Below, in pieces: positions 8,217 to 18,178 of a stretch of 51,586 bases of DNA. The number at the start of each line of letters is the position of its first letter. The first letter of the stretch is position 1. Position numbers and translations under genes: made by a program. The notes beneath the pieces are model-generated. The model saw only the letters and a program-made list of their open reading frames with translations. It had not been told where the DNA came from and made no database searches. Where the stretch lies: assembly GCA_039193195.1 (NCBI GenBank), contig JBCCWS010000043.1:1-51586 (forward strand), given 5' to 3'. Origin of the DNA: Pseudomonadota bacterium. Lineage in GTDB: Bacteria > Pseudomonadota > Gammaproteobacteria > Steroidobacterales > JBCBZW01.

Positions 8217-10034
8217 TCACTCCGTGCTGCGGTTGATGCGGTCGCAGAGGCGATCCGCGCGAGCGCTCGCGCCCGTCTCGAAGGCCTCCTCCGCGCGCCC
8301 GTAGAAGCGCCAAAGGGGGCCGCCGCCGAGCAGGCCAAGTTCGAGAGACGAATACCACCCAAGCTCCCCCGCGGCGATGTTCAGGCGCGTGGCCGCACAC
8401 GCCCGCCGTGCCTTCACCGCCGGATCCTCGGAGAGTGTGAGGAGCACCTCGCTCAGGGAAGCCAAGTCCGAAATGTACTCACCGAAGACGCTCACCGGCA
8501 GTAGCGCCTCCAGCTCATCTGGCGTGAAGTCTACGTTGTCACACGCGCTGGCGCCGGCCGCCTGGCAGGCCCAGTAGAGCACGCCCCGCGGCGTGCCGAT
8601 GGGATCGACCACGTCGAAGGGCAACGATTGCGGGGCGACGAACACAGGCGTGGTGTAGGTTTGATCGCCAATGCCCTCGCGGTCGTAGTCCACGGCGAGG
8701 AGGAACCCCGTGTAGCCCATCTCGGGCGTCGGCACGCGCACGCGATAGGTGCCGTCTTCGAGGGCCGTGACCGCACTGCTGGTCCACTGCTCACCCAGCA
8801 CTTCCAGGCGGAAGTCGCGTGCGGTGCTGTTGGTGGCTTGCCAGAGGGTCACGCGCTTCGGCAGCGGCTCGCTCGCAAGCGTCACCACACCCGGGCGAAG
8901 CTCCGTCCACTGCAGCGCCGGGCGCGGCCGCTCGGCGAGGATGTCCCCGTACCAGCCGAGCAGATCGCCCACCAGCTCGAACTCGACCCCGCCCAAGCCG
9001 TGGTCCGTATTCGGGAATTGGCGCACGAGGGTCTCGCCTGGCAGTTGGTCGAGGTAGAAGTTGGCCGAGTCCGGCAGGAAGAACTGATCGCCCGTGGAGT
9101 TGAGCAGCAGCTTCGGCACCGTCAGCGTGTCGCGGTAGGCGAGGGGATCGACGATGGAGGCCAGGAACTCCCCCTCCGGTGAGCGCACGCGGCGTACGAT
9201 CTCGAAGTTTTCGTAGTCTTCGATGGCGGATGAATAAAATCCATAGGCGCCAAAGTGGCGTTCGATCTGCAGGGGCACGTCGAGCACATCGAACACGCCG
9301 GGCGCCACGGCGCGTACGCGCGGGTCCACGGCGGCGGTGAGCCAGGCGGTGGCGCCGCGCTTGGAGAAGCCAGTGACCACGAACTCGTCCACGGCGATAC
9401 CGTCGAGTTGCGTGCTCGTGAAGTCCTGCACCGTGTCGAGCGCGCGTACGGCGGCCTTGGTCATGGGGAAGTACGCGGCCCATGCAGCCTCGCCGGTCAC
9501 CATGGCCTTATCCCAGCTGTAGGCCACGAGCGTGTCTTCGTCGATCGCTGCCTCCTGGTCCGGGAACTTCAGCGGCTGATTGGGGATCTCCGAGACGATG
9601 CTCACCACCGTGCCCGTGGAGGTGGCGATGGGGAGCACCAGGAGCAGGATCTCCTCATCCACAGGGTCCTCCGGATTGCTGCCGCCGTTGATCAGCAGGA
9701 ACCCCGTATTGGCGCGCACCTCGTCGGGGACGATGACCACCACCTCATGGGTCCATAAGGTGCGGTCTACTTCTTCGTCGCTGCGCCAGGTGAGCGAGTC
9801 CATGAGCAGCGTGTACACCGTGGCGCCAGGAAGCACCTCGGTGCCAGTGAGGCTGTAGGCGTACGCTGGATCCGGAGTGAAGACATAGTCCGCCAGGAGA
9901 GTGGGGTTGCCTAGGGTGGGCGATGTAGGTGCCCGCGCTGGGCCGACGGCGTGCGCGTTCGAGAGGGTGAGGAAGAGGAGAAACAGTAGGGTGGTGAGTC
10001 CGGCGGTGGGGCGTTTCACGCTGGAGTCCTCCAT
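8217..10034 (-). CDS. PhoPQ-activated pathogenicity-related (PqaA-like) exported hydrolase
   Basis: A 605-residue exported alpha/beta-hydrolase-like protein. The signal peptide spans about residues 1-29 and ends near SNAHA. The protein then follows the PhoPQ_related (PqaA/AprA) layout: LWTHEVVVIVP, FLLINGGSN, and a nucleophile-elbow-like GFSKRG with Ser224. A VDPRVRAVAPGVFDVL segment follows, and a late PNTDHGLG could supply the catalytic His. Family members are exported and mostly uncharacterised. ATG 10034 is preferred because TAAGGTA precedes it at about 8 bases and the signal peptide starts there. It diverges from the ABC exporter operon. Confidence 0.85.
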   Translation of the reverse strand: MEDSSVKRPTAGLTTLLFLLFLTLSNAHAVGPARAPTSPTLGNPTLLADYVFTPDPAYAYSLTGTEVLPGATVYTLLMDSLTWRSDEEVDRTLWTHEVVVIVPDEVRANTGFLLINGGSNPEDPVDEEILLLVLPIATSTGTVVSIVSEIPNQPLKFPDQEAAIDEDTLVAYSWDKAMVTGEAAWAAYFPMTKAAVRALDTVQDFTSTQLDGIAVDEFVVTGFSKRGATAWLTAAVDPRVRAVAPGVFDVLDVPLQIERHFGAYGFYSSAIEDYENFEIVRRVRSPEGEFLASIVDPLAYRDTLTVPKLLLNSTGDQFFLPDSANFYLDQLPGETLVRQFPNTDHGLGGVEFELVGDLLGWYGDILAERPRPALQWTELRPGVVTLASEPLPKRVTLWQATNSTARDFRLEVLGEQWTSSAVTALEDGTYRVRVPTPEMGYTGFLLAVDYDREGIGDQTYTTPVFVAPQSLPFDVVDPIGTPRGVLYWACQAAGASACDNVDFTPDELEALLPVSVFGEYISDLASLSEVLLTLSEDPAVKARRACAATRLNIAAGELGWYSSLELGLLGGGPLWRFYGRAEEAFETGASARADRLCDRINRSTE

Positions 10035-10242
10035 GAAAAGTACCTTACATAACGTAACTCTACGTGATGGTGACGAGATGCGGTAGGTCGATCGGATGCG
10101 GCGCTGCACGAACGCGAAGTCGCCCGGGTGCCAGGCCCTGTAGCGCCCTATTGATCCGGCCTTGGGCTAGGAGTAGCGTCTGGTCTGTGCACGATGCAGC
10201 CCCACGCGTGAGCCGGGCGGCGTACCGCTGCCGTATCGCCTC

Positions 10243-11127
10243 ATGAGCACCGCCCCACCGCCGGACGTGATCCACGTCGACGCACTGCACTACACCTACG
10301 CCGGCGCCGAGACCGCGGCTGTTCGGGCCCTGCGCTTCGATGTACGCCGGGGCGAGGTCTTCGGCTTCCTTGGGCCGAGCGGTGCCGGCAAGTCCACCAC
10401 GCACAATATCCTCATCGGCCACCTGCGTGGCTACCAGGGAACCGTCGACGTGCTCGGTCAACCGCTCGCGGCCTGGGGTGGGGAGCTGTACCGACAGATA
10501 GGCGTTAGCTTCGAGCAGCCAAATCACTATTTGAAGCTCACGGCTCGAGAAAATCTGGAGTACTTTCGCGCGCTCTACGACGGCCAGGCGGAGCCGGCGA
10601 TCAACGCATTGGAGCGAGTGGGGTTGGCGGCGCACGCCGATAGGCGCGTGGGTGAATTCTCCAAGGGCATGAAGAATCGACTCAACGTAGCCCGTAGCCT
10701 ACTCCACCGCCCCACCCTGTGGTTTCTCGACGAGCCTACAGCTGGACTTGATCCGGTCAACGCGGTGCGCATCCGCGAGCTTATCGCTGAGCAGCAAGCG
10801 CGCGGTGTCACGGTGGTGCTCACCACCCACGACATGACCACGGCGGATCAGGTGTGCGATCGGGTCGCCTTCATCCTGGATGGTCAGATCGTCGCCATCG
10901 ACGCGCCTGCCGCCTTGCGCCAGCGCTACGGCAGGCGCGATGTGCTGGTGCGTTGGGAGGGCGACGTAGCCACGCCCGCAGGGCAGGCCAGCTTCCCGCT
11001 CGACGGCCTCGCGGACGACGATGCCTTCGCCGCGGCACTGCGCCAACCAGGGCTTGCCGCGGTGCACTCGCAGGAGGCGACGCTGGAGGAGGTCTTCGTG
11101 GCCGTGACGGGGCGGCGCCTGGTCTGA
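10243..11127 (+). CDS. ABC exporter ATP-binding protein
   Basis: A 294-residue ATPase of an ABC-2 type exporter. Walker A is at 44-52 (GPSGAGKST), the Q-loop Gln at 92, a variant signature EFSKGMKNR at 138-146, Walker B LWFLDEP at 159-165 and the H-loop His at 196. The ATPase plus two separate permeases resembles fluoroquinolone or antibiotic export systems of the DrrA type. The stop overlaps the next ATG by one base (TGATG), which indicates translational coupling. Confidence 0.93.
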   Translation: MSTAPPPDVIHVDALHYTYAGAETAAVRALRFDVRRGEVFGFLGPSGAGKSTTHNILIGHLRGYQGTVDVLGQPLAAWGGELYRQIGVSFEQPNHYLKLTARENLEYFRALYDGQAEPAINALERVGLAAHADRRVGEFSKGMKNRLNVARSLLHRPTLWFLDEPTAGLDPVNAVRIRELIAEQQARGVTVVLTTHDMTTADQVCDRVAFILDGQIVAIDAPAALRQRYGRRDVLVRWEGDVATPAGQASFPLDGLADDDAFAAALRQPGLAAVHSQEATLEEVFVAVTGRRLV

Positions 11128-11837
11128 TGGCCGGCTTCGTCGCTACCGTAAGGCTAGACATCGTGCGCCAGGCACGATCGGGGCTGTACCTCATCGGCGT
11201 TGTTGGCGCCTTGCTGTTCGGTCTCTTCGGACGCCTCGTCATACCCGAGCGTTATGCGGGCGAAGCGCTCAGCGGCCTCTACCTGCTCGCCCTAAGCAGT
11301 ACCACGTTTATGTTCTGCGCCGCGCAAGTACTGATGGACCGCAGCGCGGGCACGCTCCTCGCCCTGCGTGCCTCGCCGCTTACGGCTGATGCGTATATGG
11401 GGGCCAAGGTGCTCACGCTCACGGCGTTCTCCATGGTGGAGGCTGTCTTGATGTACACCATTGCCTTCTGGGGCGTGTCGCTCGAGGTCTTGCCGTTGGC
11501 CGGCGGAGTCTTAGGTCTCGGCATCATGTACGCCTTCATTGGATTGGGGCTGGTGGCTCGCCACAACTCCCTGTTGGCGTTTCTGTTCCCTCGTGCAGCG
11601 GTGGTGGGGATGGTTACGCAGTTCCCCGTGTTCTACGTCTTAGAGCTGGGGCCGCCGTCGCTCTATTACGCCATTCCCTCGATGGGGCCTATGTTGCTCA
11701 TGCTGGCGAGCGTGAGGGAGCTGTCGCCTGGCCAATGGATATATTCGGTGGTGGTCACCGTGGGGAGTATCGGGCTCGCGATCCTCTGGGCGCGCCGCGG
11801 CTTTCGCCATCACGTGACTCTCGGTACGCGATCGTGA
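11127..11837 (+). CDS. ABC exporter permease 1
   Basis: A 236-residue inner-membrane permease with about six predicted transmembrane segments, for example LYLIGVVGALLFGLFG, LSGLYLLALSSTTFMF and SVVVTVGSIGLAILWA. The ATG at 11127 overlaps the ATPase stop by one base, and its own stop overlaps the next gene by four, so the three genes form one coupled operon. It lacks a nucleotide-binding domain and would pair with the second permease to form the channel. The transported compound is unknown. Confidence 0.88.
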   Translation: MAGFVATVRLDIVRQARSGLYLIGVVGALLFGLFGRLVIPERYAGEALSGLYLLALSSTTFMFCAAQVLMDRSAGTLLALRASPLTADAYMGAKVLTLTAFSMVEAVLMYTIAFWGVSLEVLPLAGGVLGLGIMYAFIGLGLVARHNSLLAFLFPRAAVVGMVTQFPVFYVLELGPPSLYYAIPSMGPMLLMLASVRELSPGQWIYSVVVTVGSIGLAILWARRGFRHHVTLGTRS

Positions 11838-12583
11838 GCACGCCGTTAGCGATCACGCCCCTGCTCGCAGTGCTGCGCTTCGACGGCCTGCGCGTGCTCC
11901 GCGATCGGTTTCTCCTCAGCATGACGGCGTACGTGATTGCCCTCACCGTGGGGCTGCGCTGGTTTCTGCCGTGGCTAACGCAGGAGCTGGATACGCGCCT
12001 GAACTTCGACTTCACACCGTATATTCCCCTGCTCGCCAGTCATCTGCTGGTACAGGTGTCCGCCCAATTGGGTGGGATGGTGGCAGGCCTGCTGTTGCTG
12101 GAGAGCCGAGAGGACAGCACCGTGAAGGCTCTGCTCGTTACGCCAATTCCCATCGAGCAGTACCTGGCCGTGTTAGGTGGCGCCGCTACCGTAGTCACGG
12201 TGATGTTGGCCACGATAGAGGCCGGTATCATCGGTTGGGGGGTGCCAGATACGGGTGGACTGTTGATCGCGGTGGCGGTGGGGGCGCCAGGGGCGATGAT
12301 CTTCGCGCTGCTCGTGCCCACCCTGGCGGACGATAAGATGCAGGCCTTTGCCTACATGAAGCTGCTAGGGCTGCTTCCGCTGGCAGCGACGGTAGCCTGG
12401 TTCATACCCACACCCTGGCAGGCTCTTTTCGCGCTGTACCCACCTTACTGCGGCAGCAAGATCTACTGGTTAGTGTCCGCCGGAGAGGGTGGTTGGGGGA
12501 CTTACGCGGTGCTGGGATTGGTGGGGGCGGTGATCTGGGTATGGGGCCTCAGCCAGCTATTCCTGCGAGTCGCAAGAGGCTAG
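11834..12583 (+). CDS. ABC exporter permease 2
   Basis: A 249-residue six-helix permease. The start is GTG 11834, which overlaps the previous stop in a GTGA arrangement; the longer upstream frame reads through the previous gene and is not likely. Hydrophobic segments include MTAYVIALTVGLRWFL and LLGLLPLAATVAWF. A cytosolic EDSTVKALLVTP segment (near 12108-12145) is notable because a degraded copy of it lies at 17565-17785, 5 kb downstream. The gene converges on the DUF-like gene ending at 12659. Confidence 0.88.
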   Translation: MSTPLAITPLLAVLRFDGLRVLRDRFLLSMTAYVIALTVGLRWFLPWLTQELDTRLNFDFTPYIPLLASHLLVQVSAQLGGMVAGLLLLESREDSTVKALLVTPIPIEQYLAVLGGAATVVTVMLATIEAGIIGWGVPDTGGLLIAVAVGAPGAMIFALLVPTLADDKMQAFAYMKLLGLLPLAATVAWFIPTPWQALFALYPPYCGSKIYWLVSAGEGGWGTYAVLGLVGAVIWVWGLSQLFLRVARG

Positions 12584-12658
12584 CTGCGACCGCCCGAGGA
12601 GGTGGCCAAGCGGCTGTCCACCGGGATCCACGTCCTCACCTCGCGAATAGTGGCCTGG

Positions 12659-13501
12659 CTAGCCCAGCAGATCGCCGTAGCAGTGCCCCATGATCGTGCG
12701 CAGCTGCGCTGTACCGACGGTGCGCCGAACGCCGCGATACTCGGTCATTTCCGATTGATCGTAGAAGGAGATCATGATGGCGAAATTGTCATCGGTGAGC
12801 AGCGTCTCTCGGACGCTCGCTGAGGCCTCGTGGATGGCGTCGGCGCAGGCCTGGGTCATCAGCTCGAAGTGCTCCGTATCCTTAGCGGACAGATAGGGCT
12901 CTCCGTAGCGCCGGTAAAGGGCATATGAGCGCTCCGAGTTGGCATTCAGGAGTGAGCTGAGCGCTCGGGAAGGATCGTAGGAGAAGGTCTCATAGTCGAA
13001 GTAGCGGAAACGCTCGATGTCCGCAGGGGCCTCGTAGTACTTCGCCGATGCGCCACGCTGCTCCGTCTCTAGCGCCACGGCAAAGGCCTCCCCGCAACAC
13101 ACGCGATAGCGAAGGGCGCCCTGATCGGGGTCCATCCAGACGACCAGTGCGTAGGCGGCATCGGTGCCTTGGGCGTCGCGCGCCAGGGCAGCGATGCTCT
13201 GCAAGTCCTCCGCGATCAGACGCTGGATCTTGGCGAAATCGCAGCTCGCAAGATGCTCCCGCGGAGTTTCACTGGGAAGGCGCTCCTGTACGCGGTAGGT
13301 GCCTACGATGTCTTGAAAGCTGTGGAGCACCCTTTCGATCTCTTCCCGATGGTCGAGGTCTGGCGGTGTCAGCGTCAACGCAAGCCTGAAATCATCATTC
13401 AGCGCGAAGCGCTTGCTGCCGCCCGGGCAGTAGGGCTGCAGCGCGTCGGCGAGCGCCTGAACGCGCCTGGTGTACACACGATCCTCGATGGGTTCGCTCA
13501 T
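12659..13501 (-). CDS. uncharacterised cytosolic protein
   Basis: A 280-residue protein without signal peptide or membrane segment. I do not recognise a characterised family. A central YALVVWMDPDQGALRYRVCCGEAF stretch with surrounding acidic helices is loosely reminiscent of DUF4303-type proteins. Start ATG 13501 is chosen because TAAGG lies just upstream; the longer frame would overlap the preceding gene. It follows the giant exported protein by only 10 bp, so the two are co-transcribed, although this one is cytosolic and its partner is exported. Confidence 0.65.
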   Translation of the reverse strand: MSEPIEDRVYTRRVQALADALQPYCPGGSKRFALNDDFRLALTLTPPDLDHREEIERVLHSFQDIVGTYRVQERLPSETPREHLASCDFAKIQRLIAEDLQSIAALARDAQGTDAAYALVVWMDPDQGALRYRVCCGEAFAVALETEQRGASAKYYEAPADIERFRYFDYETFSYDPSRALSSLLNANSERSYALYRRYGEPYLSAKDTEHFELMTQACADAIHEASASVRETLLTDDNFAIMISFYDQSEMTEYRGVRRTVGTAQLRTIMGHCYGDLLG

Positions 13502-13511
13502 CGGCCTTATC

Positions 13512-16500
13512 TTATGGCCGGGCCGAGCAGAGGTTCGCCACACCGCTTGGGCCCGGCGGTTCGAACAACGCCTCGCGCGCCAAGCGCAGGTCACGGCGAT
13601 TGACGATGCCATCGCCGTTTAGGTCTCCATTCGGATCGTTGCTCTGCAACAAGCCACGCAGGGTCGAGAGATCATCGAGCTCGACGGCGCAGTCGTTGTC
13701 GAGGTCGGCGTCGCAGCGGTTTCCGATGCCGTCACCGTCCGTATCGCGTTGATCAGGATTGGCCGCCAACAAGCAGTTGTCGACGGCGCCGTTGATGCCG
13801 TCGCGGTCGCAGTCGCCCTGCTGCACGATGGTGTACTGGCTGGCGACCACGGCGTCATCGGCGGCGAGTAGCACGCCGTCCTCGTACTTCTCGATCCGCA
13901 GCAAGCCGTCCTTGGACAGGCCTAGCACGCTACTCGCGCGGTAGTTTACGCCGGAGGCGCCGGGTTGGGTAATGGCCAGTTCGATGCCCGTGCCGATTTC
14001 GTCGAGCGTGAAGCGCGTGAGATCGTAGCCCCATAGCGGCGCGTGACGTGGCTCGGTGCCGAGGGGCTGCAGGATGCCGTCGACGAAGACGTTCTCCGCA
14101 CTCACTGGGGCTGCCTCGCCAGCGAGTGATACCTGTAGGTCGTAGAGAGATGCGGCGTCCGCGGCCGTGCAGTCGCGGGTGGTCCAGCGAAACACGGCGC
14201 GCACGATGCCGTCGAGGCTGGGCGACTCGAGCTCCAGCACCGTGAGGTAGCGAATGAGCGGTGCCTGAGTCACGTCCTGCAGGGAGATCTTGGTGACGAA
14301 CCCCTCCTGGGCGCCGGCGGAGTTGTCTTGCAAAGCAGAGCGCAAGGGGAAGTCGACAGCCTCGGTCGAGCCGGCCAGGTAAGCGTTGCGTTCGCCATCC
14401 ACTTTCAGGCCCCAGTTGATGCGATCGGGGCCTGCGCCTCCCAGCAGGGTGGAGAAGAGCAGCTCGCGGCCAGCGGGATCGAAGACTGCAAGGTAGGCGT
14501 CTTGGAGCCCTACGCGCAACTCTTCAACGCCGACGCCCGGTGGTCCGGCTTGGTAATAGCGGCGGAAGAGGTCCTTCAGCACCGAGGTGGGTTGGCTGAT
14601 CCCCAGCAGCGGCAGACGCGTGATGTCCTCCCCGTCGATGATGTACGTATGGCCCGCGCCGGCATCGGCGCTGAGCACGTAGGGGGGTTCGAAGAACGGA
14701 TCGACCCAGACCAGGGACGTGGTGTTGACGGGTCCAGGGTCGAGATCGATGGGGGCGTCGAAGTTGCCATCGCCAAGGTTACGATAGAGCCTGTTGGGGG
14801 CGCCGTCGTTGCCGACGACCAGGTCTAAGTCGCCGTCGCGCTCCACGTCTGCCAGTAGGATCGCCGTGGTGGGGTCCGCCTCGCTGCCGATGAAGGTAGC
14901 CGGTTCGAAGCTGTTGCCGTTGCCGAAGTACACGGCGTTCGGCTGCTGATCGTTGCCCTCGACCAAATCGAACAGGCCGTCACCGTTGAGATCGCCCACG
15001 GCGAGAGCAGTGGTGGCGGTGTTCTCGCTGCCCGGGAACAGCATACGCTCGCGTTCTGGCCCGTCGCCGCTGCCCTCGTACAAGTAGTTCGGCTGCAGGT
15101 AGTTGCCGATCACCATGTCCTGGGTGGAGTCCAGCAGCCGATTCACCACCACGGCGCGCGAGTCGCGCACCTCGGTATGCAGATCTTCCGGCGGCAAGAA
15201 GCTCCCTTCGTCGTCGCGGAAGTAGATGCGTGAGGGGGCGTCGTCGTTCACGGCGACCACGCCGATGGAGCCCTTGTCCTGCGCCAGCTCCAGCACTGCG
15301 ATGGCGCGCGTGCGGTCCGCCTGCGAGCCTACGGCGACTTCTTCGAGCACTTCCGCTGTGTCGTTGTCGAGGTACGCGAGGCGGTTGATGCCGTCGTTGG
15401 CCATGGCGATGGTGGCGATCACTTCGCCGTCGCTGGGGTTGACGAAGAAGGCGTCTGCAAGGTCCAAGGTGTCATCCTCGGCGCTGCCGAAGCCGCTTGC
15501 AATCGGCGCGCCTACGCCCGTCTTCTCGCCTTGCAGCGCGTTGACCAGCGGTTGATCGAGGGATTCGCTGCTACCGGCTACGTAGATCTTGCCCTCATCG
15601 TCGACCTCCATGGCCCAGCCAGACTCGCTGGCGCGGCCACCAAGGAAGGTGCTGAACAGCAGTCGGCCTGCATCCTCGGAGACCCGGTAGAGGATTGCAT
15701 CGTCGGAGCCCCGGACCTCTCTCTGGTAAGCGCCGAAGGTGGTCGGGAAGTCCGTGGCGCTGCTCACGCCGAAGACGATGCTGGAGCCGTCCTCGGCCAC
15801 GCGCACCTGTTGCAGGTATTCGCTCAGTGGCTCATCGCCTCCCACCAGAGTGGCGGACAGGATGCTTTGGCCGTCGGCCGTGAGTCGAGTGACGTGGGTG
15901 TCGTAGAAGCCAATCAAATCCGTTTGGTAGGCGCCCTCAGTGACGGGGTAGTTCAAGGAGCGGGTGAAGCCGGCGATGTGTAGGCTGTCGTTACGACCGA
16001 TGGCCACGTCGCGCCCCGTGTCCCGCTCGGCTCCGCCGAAGCACACCACGAAGTCGACCTGACCGTCCGCCTGGAACTTGGCGACGAAGCCATCGCCGAT
16101 GAAAGGGCTTCTGAGGCCTTCCTCGCCCTCCACGCAGCCTCGGCCGTCCAGGGTTTGGGTGGCAGGAAAATCAGGCGCACCTGTCTCGCCGGTGACCAGG
16201 ATGCTGCCGTCGTCAGTGAAGATCAGGCCTCGCCCCTGTTCCAAGCCGATGAGTGGCTCGACTGGGTCCAAGCCGCCGAGATAGGTGGAAAACACCAGCG
16301 AGTCGCCCGCCGGTGAGAGCTTGCTCACTACAACGTCGGCGCCGTCCAGGCCGCCACCGCGATACTGATCTTGGAAGGCATTGCGCACGGGGTAGTCGGC
16401 CGAGTTCGTGTAACCGGTCACGGCGGCGCTGCCCTCGTCGCTGACGTCGACCTGGTAGAACTCCTCGTTTCCGCTGCCGCCTAGGTAGGTAACGTAGTCG

Positions 16501-17513
16501 AGCTGTTGGCCATCGGCGCTGAGTCGGGCGACGAAGCCATCGAGGCCACCGGCGTTGGTGCCAGGGGCGGGCGGATCACTCACCGGGAAATCCAGCGAAC
16601 CGGTAGAGCCCGTCACGTATACGCGGCCATCGGCATCCACCGTGACGTCCGAGGCTGTGTCTCGGGCCGTACCGCCGAGGTAGGTGGAGAAGGAAATCTC
16701 GGGGTCGATGATCAGCGTCGCCTGACGAGCATGTTGATCCAAGCGGAACGCCAGCTGATCGTCGGCAGACACGGCGAAGCGGCCTGCAACCCGCGTTCTT
16801 ACGCCGGCGAGCTCCTGGTACACGGTGGGAGCGCCGTGGGTGAGGACGCCGGCGCGGCTGCTCACGTGCAGTTGGCCCGTGACCGGGTCGAGGCGGGGGG
16901 TGGCACCTTCATCGAAGCCTAGGCGGATGCTGCTTGGGTCAGCACCTGGAGAGACGATGAAGTCGTAGCGCAGGGTGCCGTCGACGAGGAGGTAGCGCAG
17001 ATCGATGCCGGGGTAGACGTCGGCATAGTGGATCGACTCGTAGTGCTCAACGCCGCGTACCCAGGCCTCGGGATCGGTGCCGCGCAAGTAGTGGCTCAGG
17101 CCAGGCAGTCGCGAACCCACCTCGCCGGCCCGAGTTTCCCGGGCGCCGATCAGGCGCATGTGTAGGGTGGCAGTGCCGTGGGAGCGGGAGGGATACGGTT
17201 CGCGGTCGAGGCGCTCAGCGGTCGATTGCGACTGCGACAGGGGTACGCGGAACTGGACCTCATGTGAGCGCAGCAGCGCGGTAAAGCTCGTGGTGCGCGC
17301 GATGTGCGTGACGGCCGCCGCCGCTTGCCCCTCGTTGGGTTCGATGAAGGACATCGCCGGGGCCTTGGCGCTCGCGCCGACCAGCCAGCTGCTCAGCGTG
17401 AGCCCCAGTACTGCCTGCAGTATCTGTGATCGGCGTGGAGTGATCGTCGCGCGCCGGCCCAGGCGATCGGTGGGAAGGCGGTGCGGTAGAGGGCGGCAAT
17501 TGCGCTGCAACAC
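13512..17513 (-). CDS. giant exported SBBP beta-propeller / FG-GAP / dockerin-like protein
   Basis: About 1,333 residues. GTG 17513 is preferred because AAGGA sits 8 bases upstream; a TTG at 17540 is possible. A basic N-terminus leads to a hydrophobic export segment (LGLTLSSWLVGASA). Next comes a propeller-associated N-terminal domain with PGIDLRYLLVDG. Many SBBP repeats follow, with recurring FSTYLGG, YVTGST and DFPVSD-type motifs. FG-GAP-like repeats then appear (GDLNGDGLFDLVEGN, DVERDGDLDLVVGN). The C-terminus has thrombospondin-3 calcium loops (DTDGDGIGNRCD), a dockerin-like EF-hand pair (DLNGDGIVNRRDL) and a PGPSG tail with one Cys. Likely surface-attached; function unknown. Confidence 0.85.
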   Translation of the reverse strand: MLQRNCRPLPHRLPTDRLGRRATITPRRSQILQAVLGLTLSSWLVGASAKAPAMSFIEPNEGQAAAAVTHIARTTSFTALLRSHEVQFRVPLSQSQSTAERLDREPYPSRSHGTATLHMRLIGARETRAGEVGSRLPGLSHYLRGTDPEAWVRGVEHYESIHYADVYPGIDLRYLLVDGTLRYDFIVSPGADPSSIRLGFDEGATPRLDPVTGQLHVSSRAGVLTHGAPTVYQELAGVRTRVAGRFAVSADDQLAFRLDQHARQATLIIDPEISFSTYLGGTARDTASDVTVDADGRVYVTGSTGSLDFPVSDPPAPGTNAGGLDGFVARLSADGQQLDYVTYLGGSGNEEFYQVDVSDEGSAAVTGYTNSADYPVRNAFQDQYRGGGLDGADVVVSKLSPAGDSLVFSTYLGGLDPVEPLIGLEQGRGLIFTDDGSILVTGETGAPDFPATQTLDGRGCVEGEEGLRSPFIGDGFVAKFQADGQVDFVVCFGGAERDTGRDVAIGRNDSLHIAGFTRSLNYPVTEGAYQTDLIGFYDTHVTRLTADGQSILSATLVGGDEPLSEYLQQVRVAEDGSSIVFGVSSATDFPTTFGAYQREVRGSDDAILYRVSEDAGRLLFSTFLGGRASESGWAMEVDDEGKIYVAGSSESLDQPLVNALQGEKTGVGAPIASGFGSAEDDTLDLADAFFVNPSDGEVIATIAMANDGINRLAYLDNDTAEVLEEVAVGSQADRTRAIAVLELAQDKGSIGVVAVNDDAPSRIYFRDDEGSFLPPEDLHTEVRDSRAVVVNRLLDSTQDMVIGNYLQPNYLYEGSGDGPERERMLFPGSENTATTALAVGDLNGDGLFDLVEGNDQQPNAVYFGNGNSFEPATFIGSEADPTTAILLADVERDGDLDLVVGNDGAPNRLYRNLGDGNFDAPIDLDPGPVNTTSLVWVDPFFEPPYVLSADAGAGHTYIIDGEDITRLPLLGISQPTSVLKDLFRRYYQAGPPGVGVEELRVGLQDAYLAVFDPAGRELLFSTLLGGAGPDRINWGLKVDGERNAYLAGSTEAVDFPLRSALQDNSAGAQEGFVTKISLQDVTQAPLIRYLTVLELESPSLDGIVRAVFRWTTRDCTAADAASLYDLQVSLAGEAAPVSAENVFVDGILQPLGTEPRHAPLWGYDLTRFTLDEIGTGIELAITQPGASGVNYRASSVLGLSKDGLLRIEKYEDGVLLAADDAVVASQYTIVQQGDCDRDGINGAVDNCLLAANPDQRDTDGDGIGNRCDADLDNDCAVELDDLSTLRGLLQSNDPNGDLNGDGIVNRRDLRLAREALFEPPGPSGVANLCSARP

Positions 17514-17564
17514 TGAGCGAGTCCTTTCGCAGGTGAACAAGTCGCCCGGCGTGTGCGCGAGGCC

Positions 17565-17785
17565 GCACCAACATACCTCATCAGCTGCTCCTGATGCAGG
17601 TCTGCGATCAGTTGGTGGGATGTCATGGGCCTGCCCTTGCTACTTTAGGCCGCGCTGAGGATGCTGTGAAGGCCCTCCTCGCCACGCCGATTGCCATCGA
17701 GCGCTAGCTAGCGATACTCAGCGCCACTCCGGCTTGCTAACGGCCGTAATCGCTAATCTCAAGCGCCGATATCGGTCACTGCCGG
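17565..17785 (+). pseudogene. remnant of a second ABC permease, paralogue of permease 2
   Basis: Read on the plus strand this DNA decodes LLMQVCDQLVG followed by EDAVKALLATPIAIER, a stop, and LAILSAT. This parallels LLVQVSAQLGG, EDSTVKALLVTPIPIEQ and YLAVLGG of the intact permease (about 12040-12190). The nucleotide match is strongest around 17665-17702. In-frame stops at 17704 and 17739 and internal length changes show it is dead. Homology fades after about 17785. It suggests that an ABC exporter copy once lay here. Confidence 0.75.
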
Positions 17786-18178
17786 CGGCGACGCTTGCGT
17801 GCATCGAGGGACGGAAAGGCGACCACCATTGAGGCTGCTCGACGCCGGCCGCTCACCCTTCGAAGAGAGTGCGCTGAGATCGAACAGTGGCTCAGTTCAC
17901 GGCGCGCCGCTGACGGAGGATCGGACACTAGCATCGGCAAGGCGCGGCGAGGCAAGTCGCGGAAGCCGCATGCCCCACTCGATGGAGGCTTGGCAGACCG
18001 GTGAGAAGATCAGGAGAGAGGGCGGCGGTTGGCCCTTCACGAAGACGCCGCCGCCATGTTCCTCGGCAATTCGCCCCTTAATCTACGACCCTGCCCAGAT
18101 GCCGAACATCTCCGTACGAGCCTTGTTCGGCAGGTGCGGACGACCGGCGATACACCAGGGCACTTGGCGCTCAGCGGT
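17786..18178. other. 393-bp non-coding, probably decayed sequence
   Basis: Open frames on both strands are short and lack recognisable protein character. It lies between the permease remnant and the broken TonB receptor, so it is most simply read as decayed sequence. Confidence 0.5.
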
